From: Owenia fusiformis
Taxonomy: Eukaryota > Annelida > Polychaeta > Sabellida > Oweniidae
Length of the DNA: 64,000 bases
Assembly: GCA_903813345.2 (NCBI GenBank)
Contig: CAIIXF020000001.1
Coordinates: forward strand, 28,941,915 to 29,005,914
Reading direction: 5' to 3'
Shown piece after piece: positions 34,401 to 46,400 of this stretch. The stretch's first letter is position 1, and the number at the start of each line of letters is the position of its first letter. Both the position numbers and the translations under genes were made by a program. The notes under the pieces are model-generated. The model did no database searches. It saw only the letters and a list, made by a program, of their open reading frames with translations, and had not been told where the DNA came from.

Positions 34401-37400
34401 GGATGCAACACTTATTAGTATTCAAGGAACATCCACTGACTTTGTGTGATATAACAATATGAAGATTTTAATTATTAGACAATGGGAAGTATTTTATTTG
34501 AACCATTTTAGAATCCTATCCCATAAAAATGTTGAAAAGAGGGTGTGGTCAATTTTACCATTTTGCAGCATTTAAAGTTTGAAATAAATACAAACCAAGA
34601 CATTAAAACATCTTCAAATGTTAAGTATATAGGACACTATATTTTATATGTTAATCTTGTATTTAGTACAAGTCTGAAATCCAATGCAATCATACAGTGG
34701 AGACTAGCAAGGTTTGCATACAATCCAGACATTGGAATCCTTTACAACCCATATAGCAGAATCATTCACAATTCAGAGCCAGGTGTTTGAAAAGTAGCAA
34801 AAATGTTGATTATTGAAAACAACTAAAGATGGCTTTCCATTGGTCAACCAAGCAGCAATATGCATTAAGTCTGACCAGGTTTGCTATTGCTCATAGTTAC
34901 AGGTGTGACGTTGCAGCCAAAATTTGCTTCTTCATTCGTGGTCAGATCGTTAACTTGCCACTAACTCCAGAAACAGTTTGCTCCACACACAAAGATGCCA
35001 CCTCACACGAGCACACTCACTCACACTAGCTACTTTCCACCATGTGACTCTGATGCTTCATGGTTTAACAAGGATTCTGCTATATATTGAGATGATGAGA
35101 ACCATGATTTTCTTGTTGTGAATGACCCTGCTGAACAGCCTGGCTGTAACTGCCTGTAAGTAGTCTTGAAAATTTGAAGACATCATCTTTAGTGATTTAC
35201 CTTAATCTTTTTAGCTTCTTTTCAAACACCTGGCTCTGATAAATAGCTTAACAAGGACTCTGCTATTTGTTCAGATGATGAGAACTGAGTGTTTTATATA
35301 ATACAAATTTTTGCCATACTTTGCACATTGTAAACGACGCTGCTGATTGGAAAGAAAAGGATAAGAAAGGTATGGCCAAAATGACTGACCCAACATATCA
35401 GGATACAATTGTTCATGATAACCACCGACTTCTGCCTAATGAGATGAGATGCTTATGTGTTGACTTTATGCCAATGTCCAGATTATGCCAACCTCTCTAT
35501 TATATGGTTACATTTCATTAAATTTCATTATGATACATGTACTAAATATTAAACTTTCATATAGAAGTGTACTCATTCATGATAACCATCATACTGTGAT
35601 TGCTCAGATGAGAAAAATTAATGGTTTTAATAATTAGACATTATGCCAATGTCGAGACTATGTCAGCCTCTCTGCATAACATTAGATTTCATTATGATAC
35701 ATGTACTAAATATAAAACTTATATAAAGAACTGTGCTCATTCATGATAACCATCATAGTCTGATTGCTCAGATGAGAAAAACTAATGGTTGTAATAATTA
35801 GACATTTTTCCAATGTCTAGACTATGCCAGCCTCTCTACTGTATGATACCATTATTAGATTTCATTTTGATACATGTAGTAAATATAAAACTTACATATA
35901 GAACTGTACTCATTCATGATAACCATCATAGTCTTTGCTCAGATGAGAAAAACTAATATTGATTGTGATAATTAGACATAATGCCAATATCTAGAATATG
36001 CCAACCTCTCTACTGTGCTGTGATGCTTATGTGTTGACTTTATGCCAATGTCCAGATTATGCCACACATAGATGTACTAAATATTAAACTTACATAAAGA
36101 ACTGAACTCATTCATGATAACCATCATAGTCTGATTGCTCAGATGGTCTTAGTTTTATAACAGGGTCTTAGTTTTATAACGTGGGGGGTCTTAGTTTTAT
36201 AACAGGGTCTTAGTTTTATAACGTGGGGGGTCTTAGTTTTATAACAGGGTCTTAGTTTTATAACGTGGGGGGTCTTAGTTTTATAACAGGGTCTTAGTTT
36301 TATAACGTGGGGGGTCTTAGTTTTATAACAGGGTCTTAGTTTTATAACGTGGGGGGTCTTAGTTTTATAACAGGGTCTTAGTTTTATAACGTGGGGGGTC
36401 TTAGTTTTATAACAGGGTCTTAGTTTTATAACGTGGGGGGTCTTAGTTTTATAACAGGGTCTTAGTTTTATAACGTGGGGGGTCTTAGTTTTATAACAGG
36501 GTCTTAGTTTTATAACGTGGGGGGTCTTAGTTTTATAACAGGGTCTTAGTTTTATAACGTGGGGGTTCTTAGTTTTATAACAGGGTCTTAGTTTTATAAC
36601 GTGGGGGGTCTTAGTTTTATAACAGGGTCTTAGTTTTATAACGTGGGGGGTCTTAGTTTTATAACAGGGTCTTAGTTTTATAACGTGGGGGGTCTTAGTT
36701 TTATAACAGGGTCTTAGTTTTATAACGTGGGGGGTCTTAGTTTTATAACAGGGTCTTAGTTTTATAACGTGGGGGGTCTTAGTTTTATAACAGGGTCTTA
36801 GTTTTATAACGTGGGGGGTCTTAGTTTTATAACAGGGTCTTGGTTTTATAACGTGGGGGGTCTTAGTTTTGTAGGTCTTAGGTCTTAGGTCTTTGTTTTG
36901 TAGACACCCGGAAGTATTCTAAGTATGATGTTCGATCTGTATGACAAAAATTTAAGAAAATATTTTTATCCGTTGCTATAGCAACAGTAATAGAACACTA
37001 TTTGTTACCTTGGAAATGCACTAAATACAAAATTTACATATAAAATTTAGTGTCCTATATACACGTGATACATGAATCAATGTCAAGTAACATTTGAATA
37101 TGTTTTAATGCCTTAGTTTGTATTTATTTCAAACTTTTAATGCTGCAAAATGGTAAAATTGACCACACCCTCTTTTCAGCATTTTCATGGGATAGGATTC
37201 TAAAATGTTTCAAATAAAATACTTCCCACTGTCTAACAATTAAGATCTTCACATTGTTATATCAGACAAAGTCAGAAGATGTTCCTTGAATACTAATAAG
37301 TGTTGCATCCCAATGCATTTTTAATTTGAACCTAGAAAATGAACGTTTTTTTCCAGTTTTCACCAATCATCAAACTTTGGGGGCTGTGGGGAGGGGTTCT

Positions 37401-40400
37401 ACAACTACAAGTTATACATTTTTTACAAATTCATGTGACTATTAACCTCTAAAGGAGCTCTTCTTTACCTAGAGAGCATAACACATAAGTGTTATTTTGG
37501 ACCCTACCTTTATACTCATTAAAGAAAGTGAAATGTAAGAACCTGATTATCAAGCGATGTTGCCATAGCAACTGAAATATTAGACATATTACATAAATGA
37601 TATGATGAATTATTTTATCTTCACTTCTAATCATGCTATATGCTTCAGAGAGTGTAAGAACCAAGAATATGAAGAAAATGATGAAAACACACAAAATAAT
37701 ACATTTCTAAGGTAACAAATAGTGTTCTATAACTGTTGCTATAGCAACGGATTAATATTTTTTCTTGATTTTCACCATACATATTAAGCATCATAATAAA
37801 AATACTTCCTGAAAATTTCAAGTCTATATCTTTATTAGTGTTTGAGATATAAAGGTGTCTTATAGTACCCCCTGTAGATTTTATTAGGGGGTATAAGAAA
37901 TGCTCTGTAGAGAGTTGCCCAAGTGTGCCGCTCCGGCATTCAGTGGTTTTGAGGTCCCAACCCTATATTCATGCTGAATAGTTCAAAAAACATTGTAATA
38001 CGAAGAAAACGATTGATCCTCAAAATACCCCATATTTCTTCCAGACTATAATGAATTCAAATGACAACAGAAACTGTATGATCTTAGAAAGGTATGAAAT
38101 AAGTCCCCTGATTGACAACTACTTGTGTTTCAGCTTCAGTTTTGTCTTTATTAAAAAGTTCATGTGAATGCAAGTCACTTTATAAATCACAACCTTTGAA
38201 AGTGTTATGCTTTTTTGAATTTTTGAATGATATAATATCCTAAGTACACCGAATAAAAGAAAAATAAATTTGTTTTTTTCACCTCCCACCCTACCTTTTT
38301 TAGGGTGTTAACAAACATGATTTACTTTGAATGGCCTTACCTGCCATTGAGGCTGGTCATCTCTCTTATATAGAACTCTGTACATGATTGGATTGATTGG
38401 TTTATCTCCATTTGGCTCCCAAGTAACATTGATTGCAACACTGCTCTCAACAATGAGCTTCACCTTATTTACAGCATAAGGGACCACTGGAATAAGATAA
38501 TATATTGGCTTTTTAGATAAATGTATGAAGAAAAGCACCAACCATCTCAAATTTTGAATTGCTTTACTTGGTAAAAAGTGTTTTAGGTTTTCATATATAC
38601 ACCCTATGCAGACAGAGCCTGTGGGAAATATTGGGTGCGGAGCAAATGAGCGGAGGGTGCGGAGCTAACGGTCATTTTTGAATTTAAATTTGGGATATTT
38701 CTGAAACTAAGCCGTTTTGGGACTTCAAATATACCAAGATATGTGTATTTGACACCAAATATCAATACAATTGTGAAAATAGTAGCGCAATTCATTCTAT
38801 AGCGACGCAGTGTGCCTTAAACCTTTCCCAGACCTATATCTTTTGAAATTATCCTTTTAATACTGAGTCCCCAGCATTCATAAAAAATGGTGTTCAAGGA
38901 ACACTATCTATACAAATTATTTTTGCATCTTGGAAGCCAGGCAGTATCTGTGTGATTTCATAAAAATTCGGAAATGTTTTTCAGATATGAGCCCCTTCTA
39001 AATATTGGGTGCGGAGCAGCTCCATAAACGTACCTCCCCACCCAATATTTAGAGGGGGCTCATATCTCAAGAACATTTCCGAATTTTTATAAAATCACAC
39101 AGATACTGCCTGGCTTCCAAGATGCAAAACTAATTTGCATGGGTAGTGTATCTTGAACACCATTTTTTATGAATGCCGGGGACGCAGTATTAAAAGGATA
39201 GTCTCAAAATATATAGGTCTGGGAAATGTTTAAGGCATACTGCGTCGCTATAAAATGAATTGCACTACTATTTTCACAATTTTATTGATATTTGGTGTCA
39301 AATACACATATCTTGGTATATTTGAAGTCCCAAAACGGCTTAGTTTCAGAAATATCCCAATTTAAAATTCAAAAATGACCGTTAGCTCCGCACCCTCCGC
39401 TCATTTGCGCCGCACCCAATATTTCCCACAGGCTCTGTCTGCATAGGGTGATATACAAATAATTGACTTAGAATTGGCCTTAACGTTGATTGCAACACTG
39501 CTCTCAACAATGAACTTCACCTTATTTACAGCTTAGGGAACCACTGGAAGATAATACATTGGTTCTCTAGATATCTAAATATACAGGGTGTCAAATAAGT
39601 CCCGTCCCCCCTGCTACAGCTTGCACCTTAACAGACAGTACCTAGTGTGATATACCATTGGAAAGATCATCCAAAGTTATGTTAACTCACCAACTCTCAA
39701 GTATTTTGGATGAAATTTACTTATATTTTAATGATGTCTTTTATAGTTAACGTGCCCTCCTTTATGTAGCTTTTTTGCGTCAAAATGACAAGGATATGAC
39801 CTCAGAAATACGTCAAAAAGTTAATCTTTTTCGCATTCCACTTGTTACAAAAAGGTTTTCACCACTTTCCTTGCACCTCTATTAATACACATCTAACCCT
39901 ATCCAGAAATTGGTTAAATTCATCGCCATAAACATATTTAGTCATCTTTTGGTCCCTTGACCTTTCTTATACCAGATTCTTAAAATCCTGCCAAATACGC
40001 CAAATTGCCATATTTCTAGGCATATGGTCACCTCAATTAATACAATGTAAAAATTTGTGAGATTGATTGACATGTGTCAGATATATGCCAATCAACGTAA
40101 CTTTGGAAGACCTTTCCAATGATATATCACACTTGGTACCAAATATCTTGGTTTTGGCTGTAGAGGGGGGGACGGGACTTATTTGACACCCTGTATAAAG
40201 AATTACTTAAAGGCAGAATCTGATCTATAGGGGGTGACAAAATTACAAGCAACATATAATTGACCTACCAATCTATTCCTTACAATATCAAATACAATAT
40301 CTCCCAAAATATTTACGATCTGTTATAAATTGGTGAAGTTATTAATGATTCAAAGTGCAAAAATGAGTGAAAAATGTTTAAATTCTCTCAAATAATAAGA

Positions 40401-43400
40401 ATGGTTACCATTCTTATAGAAAAAAATAGTACATTATTGTAAAAATCTTTAGTTTTCCTGGAATAAAGTATGCACTTTTGTGATTTTTAGAAAATAGACA
40501 TGACAAGGAATGACATGAGCCAAAAATATTCTAAAATTGAAACAATTTTTTGTTTAGCCTGCTCGCTATATCTGATTCTTTCTTTAATTACTTTAACTTC
40601 ATCTCAATTGTGCAACAGTTCAAGTGTAAATGTAAATCATAGAGCGGGTAGGTGGTTAAATACTGTTTAAGGGTGTTCCTTGGGTGTTTGTGTAGGGTGC
40701 TATGTCCACCATAAGGCACCAGCATATAAATCTGAACCAAATCCATTGACTGGTAGATTAGATCAGAGATTACCAAAAAATGGCAGCCATTTTGAATTCA
40801 GTTGCCATCTTGGAAAATTCTTTTTGAGTGGAGTCCTTTGTCCCTAAGGCATCAGTATTTTAATTTTGATCCAAATATACTGACTGGTATTTGAGTTATC
40901 AAAAATTTTGATAATATCTAACTTTTATTGACAAACAATATAATTATTTCAACTAATTAATTATACAATATTCTACATTTTTTAACATGCAGTAATGCAA
41001 TAATTGTATTATCAGGAGCTGTGCAATTGACATGATATGTACATATGTACATGCAGAAAGATGTACTTAAGAGCAGAAAACAAACACACTTTTGTTTGAC
41101 AACAATTGATTAAGTACTGACAATGGTATTACATAACTATTTACACAAATTTTCTTTGCAAAATATTGGAAATAATTTAAAATAGTCACATGCTGCTATT
41201 TGTATAGAAATAATTAGTCATCATTTCACCAAACAAAAGTACCATCTTTAAATCAAAAATGCTTTTCAAATTAACTTCCAGAAACATTGGGATAGTCACT
41301 ATACAAGCAAAAACATGGATTTAATAAAGGAATCATAAAAAGCTCAATAAGCAAATATGGCCATGTGATCCACTAAATAAATGCATTGGGAGAATAATGG
41401 GTGGGGTTCCAGAAAATTTAATTCAGAAAAACAACAAGACACAGGGTGAACTGCACCCTTTGAACCTGTAGAAAAGCCTCAACAGGCAAGATTTAAGGAT
41501 TGAAAATCTAAAATGGCCGCCTTAACATTTAACAAGAATGCCCAAAAACTAATCAGTTCTAAACGTTCACATGTCATGCATGTAGAAATATCTCTAAAAT
41601 TTCAGATGAATCCATGAAACAGTTTGAAACCTGTAGAAAAGCTTCAACACACAAGATTTTAGGATGAAAAATTCAAAATGCTGACCTTAACATTTACTCA
41701 GAATGCCCAAAAACTAATCAGTTTTTAAGTTTATACATACTGTACATACATGCTTATAAGTAGTTGGATGTGTAGAAAACATAGTATCCTCTTATGTACT
41801 AAAAGACAATACTTGTGATGATGATGTCACAAACAAGATATATCTGTTTCATTTCAAGAATGCATAGAGTGCAATAAGGGATTAGTAAAATTAATAATGT
41901 TAAAGCGGCTAAAAATAACCTAGACACCAAGTCTATTATCAGTTAGTAATATGTATATTTCATCCAAGACAAGAATGGTAGGGGAAGTCACAAAGTTGCT
42001 CCTTCTTGGCACTTTGGATTTCCAAGGTACGGATTTCCAGGGTATGAAGTTGTCAAAGTTTTTTTGATTGAAAATCTAACTGGTAAAACATTTGGCTGAT
42101 TTAAGTATCTCAGTCTAAGACCCACAAGTCTGTGAAAGCAGAACAGCCGACACAAAAGGCTTAAAGAAAAAATCATCTTGGGTGTCTAGATGATCTAAAA
42201 GGCAATAAATCTTACTCATTGTAGCAAGGCTTTCTATATGAATGCAGGTGGATTAATGCATACTACTCTATATAAACAAGCATTTAAGCACCAGTCACCA
42301 ACCAGCATGTAGAAGTTAACACTCACTATTTGCTTCCATGTCTATTCTCTCTCTTGCAGTGGTTTTACCAATATCATTGATACAATCAATTTGTAAATAA
42401 AGGTAAAGCCTGGCAGAAATATGAGTAAAGTTACAATGATTTGAAGAACAGATGCAATTGGATTTATGCTCCTTGTCTTCAGATGTACATGGTGTCAATC
42501 CTCCAGAGCTTGGGTGCCTGCAAAAACACAAAAGTTAAGATGACAACACAAATAATAGATTTAATAATAAATACTCACTGTGATCTTTCATAACTATCTG
42601 ATGATGATGTTGGGGAAGTTCTCCAAGCGCATTCTTTATTGTCATAAACAAATACAATATTTGCTGACTAGCTACAATCCTTGAGAAATAGCAATAATTC
42701 TCAGTACAGCTGCACATGGATTCAGTTCCACCACATTGATGCAGTTTACCGCGAAATCTGTAAAAAGATCTGCATCTGCATACAAAAATGAATCCCTTTT
42801 CAAATTTAAATCTAAATCTTTCAAAAGCGAATAGAATCAATGATTCCCAGTCCTCTGAAGTTTGAAAGTATGTACCTGGGTGCTAATCCATAGATAATCC
42901 TTGAAAATGAGAAATATTTTTGGGGATTATATAAAGCAATCTTATACATGTAGTCAATAAAATGTTTTAAAGAGTATTGACGTTTTTGGATGAATGACGT
43001 AAGCAAAATGGTTGAAAAACCTTGACACCCCCCCAAAAAAAATTGAAAAATTTTTTTTTTGAAAATTTCTTATTGAAAATTTTTTTTGTTATATTTTTTT
43101 TCATAGACTTACACACTTTGAAGGTGCCTAGAAAGCAACAAATAGGATCTTTTGTTTATTCAGCAGTAATATTAAAATTATAAAATTGTAAAATTTTCTT
43201 GGGGGAGTGGGCCACCCCTCACACACCCACAAAACAATTGAAAAATCTGAATTATTGTATTATTGTCTCAGACACTTTTAAAGGGCCCAGACATCATCAA
43301 AGGCACCTTGATACAGTAAATGTTTCTGGGGAACAAACACTTGCGCTCCCTCTGACACCCCCACCCCACCTCCCCCGCTGGAATTCCCCTTTGACACCCC

Positions 43401-46400
43401 CCCAAAAAAACTGTCTTGTGGGCATGATGCTGTATACAAAACTACAAGAAACAAAGTTGATGTGCCTTCCTACTTGTCTTCGGTGTACACTGTTTCCAGA
43501 CACAGGGTACTTTGGCATGCAGAGCTGTACAAGAGCATAGCTGTGTGTCACTAAATGAATGTTACTTACAGAGAGCTATACACAGACCTGAAGATTATTG
43601 CACAAAATGCACTTACAAAAAGCTGTATGAAACAGTGGTTGCTGTATGCAGGAAGGTAGCATTCTTCTGTTCAGGTTCCCAAGAGACATGTCCATCATTC
43701 CAGTTATTAAACCGAGCACGAAAATTTGTTGGTTTCACTGGTTTCCCTGGAAAAGATAAGGCAATAACATAATATGGTGACTTTCATAGAGTTATATGCA
43801 TATATATGTAAAATATCACTTTTACAAAGAATCTGTTGTGGGGCAATGAAATAACTATACAGTGCCTGTATATTCTATCAGATGCTTATAGATTAAAAGA
43901 TGTCATAAGAACAAAAATGCTCAAATTGAATGATCACAAAAAGAAACTGAAACCATCAATGGTACTAGTTCCTGGATGAAGTTGGATAAATGTGACATCT
44001 TTTTAACCAATTGTATTGCTACCATTGTATAAGGTTACTATAAAAGAGGTCTCTTCAGATGCCTTTGTCGTAAGTGTTCTGGGAAGCACACCATCAGATT
44101 GCAAGACAAATTTTAATTGAACAAAGTCTGAAAATTAGCGACATTTCATTCATTTACTTCTTTTATATTTCTAATCAGAATTTTGATCAAAAAAATAAAA
44201 GTTGACTCAAGTAACTTGAGTGTGTGAGTCACAAAATAATTCGGTTTATTACTAGCACTATATATTTGATTACAACCACACAATATTGTAAATTACAAGA
44301 AACATTCAATCATTCACAGAAATAATGTCTCACCAGGTTTAACGGTAATTATCACTAGGTTCAATTCACTTGAGAAGTTTTATATATATTTTAAAATGCA
44401 AATAATATACTGCCCTTTACAGCTTTACTACTTTACACAATGAGAGATTTCTTCATGTTCTTCTGAGAACAACAAGTATAATTTGAAATACAGATAAAAC
44501 ACTTTTAAACTACACGTTTAAACTACACGTACAATGTATATTAAAGTGAATAAGATAAAAATCATTTAATTCTGAAGTACTGGTATATCAAGATTGCATG
44601 TGGTAATATTAGAACAGCCCTTCACCATAGGTTGATTATTAGGTATTTGATAAGTATGAACTATTATGAAGGAATGACACAGGACACAAGATAATTCCTC
44701 AAGGTTGTTCAGAATACTATCATGTCATAGCCAGCTTTTGCCTCAGGAGTTTGATTTTTGACAAAAGTCCAGGCAGTTTGACAATGTTGGCCCAAAATCA
44801 CTTAAAATATGCTCAAAATGGTTAAGACTGCTCAAATATGTTTGCCAATGAAAAATATATTTGAACGAGAGGACCATGTCAGTCTGTTAAAGGAAATTAC
44901 ATTATATCTTATCATTTATTTGAGTCCACAAGTACAAGTATTTCCTTGAATACATGTCAATAAAAAGGTTTCTGCTGAACACTCTAATCAGGTTTAATAT
45001 TTAATCCAACCTTTTGCAGTTTAAAATTCTCATTATTCCAATATATAGCAAAATGTCCAAAATGTCCCCACCAATGGGTGATCCCGTCTAATGGTTATCC
45101 TAAAAATGAGTAGACAAGACTTAATTTAAGGATGGAAAATCCAAAATGGCCACCTTAAAATTTACCCAGAATGCCATGAAAATTTGAAATTGATCCGTCA
45201 CACAGTTAACCAGAAAACATGTAAACAAGACTTTACAGACAAGATTTTAGGATGGAAAATCCAAAATGGCTGCGTTGACATTTACCCAAAATGTCAAAAA
45301 ACTAATCAGTTTGTAGATTTTCATACTAAAATTTTACTCGAGTCTCTAGCTTACAGCTAGACGAAACTTCATTGATTTCGTATGTACTGTGCTACACGCA
45401 CCTACACGCACCTAGAACTCATTTTTAATAAATTTTATAAATATTTTTAAGAATATTAATCATATTTAGGATGAAGCGTTGCTTGTCTGGATTTAGATAT
45501 TTCAAAATTTCATTTCGGAGTTTGACACATGGTGAAATTTTCTCGCTGTAGCTAAAAATGGCTTCCGGTTCTGGACGTGAATAACATTTGAAATTATTCT
45601 CGCTTAAAGAAATCAAATATAACAATAGATTCAGACGGGGATGTGAGCTGATGTTCTTCAAATCTATACATAAAGGTATATTTCATATTATTATGCCATA
45701 TTTACTGTGCGTGTGACACAATGATTTACAATATTTATAATACTAAGGCAGCTCAATCTTCCTCCTCAAAGCCGGAATATAGAGAAGGCTTTGGACCGAA
45801 GTAACTAAAATTCATCCCTGAAAATATGAAATTGATCTTCCGAACAGTTCACCTTAAAACGCATAGACAAGACTTTACAGACAAGATTTTAGGACAGAAG
45901 ATCCAAAATTGCTGCCTCGACATTTATGCAAAATGCCAAAAAACTAATCAGATGTAGATTTTCATACTAAGAATCATCCCTGAAAATTTGAAATTGATCT
46001 ACCAAACGGTTCACCTTAAAACGCGTAGACAAGACTTTACAGGCAAGATTTTAAGACGGAAAATCAAAAATGGCTGCCTTGACATTTATCCAGAATGCCA
46101 AAAAACTAATCAGATCTAGATTTTCATACTAAGAATCATCCCTGAAAATTTGAAATTGATCTACAGAACGGTTCACCTGGAAATGCGTAGACAAGTCTTT
46201 ACAGACAAGATTTTAGGACAGAAAATCCAAAAATGGCTGCCTTGACATTTACCCAGAATACCAAAAAACTAATCAGATCTAGATTTTTATACTAAGAATC
46301 ATCCCTAAAAATTTGAAATTGATCCACCAAACGGTTCACCTGAAAACGCGCAGACAAGACTTCACAGACAAGATTTTAGGACGGAAAAATCCAAAATGGC

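Larger units (their letters stand above)
34026..38014. mobile_element. 3.99-kb foldback element with long inverted arms
   Basis: The left arm 34026-34610 and the right arm 37118-38014 are inverted copies. Both carry AATCG-TTTTCTTCG at the end, then GGACCTCAAAACCAC, GCCGGAGCGGCAC, TAAAGAAGAGCTCCTTTAGA and AAAATGCATTGGGATGCAAC. The right arm has an extra ~340 bp (about 37565-37905) missing from the left, partly repeated near 36955-37030 (CCGTTGCTATAGCAACAG). The interior has a ~165-198-bp tandem (35400-36144) and the 42-bp minisatellite. No transposase is seen. ORFs at 34545-35521 have no recognisable domain. Confidence 0.8.
33827..38340 (-). other. receptor intron 5, with a 4-kb foldback element
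   Basis: This 4.51-kb phase-0 intron is occupied almost entirely by the foldback element at 34026-38014. Outside it nothing is recognised. Confidence 0.8.
38487..42326 (-). other. receptor intron 4, with palindrome and TIR elements
   Basis: This 3.84-kb phase-1 intron holds the palindrome 38598-39452, the exon 5 fragment 39481-39565, the TA-flanked element 39584-40193, the MITE 40209-40585, a GCCATTTTGAATTCAG repeat unit (about 40600-40920) and two to three units of the ACTAATCAG repeat (41440-41740). 40921-41440 and 41741-42326 show nothing further. Confidence 0.75.
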
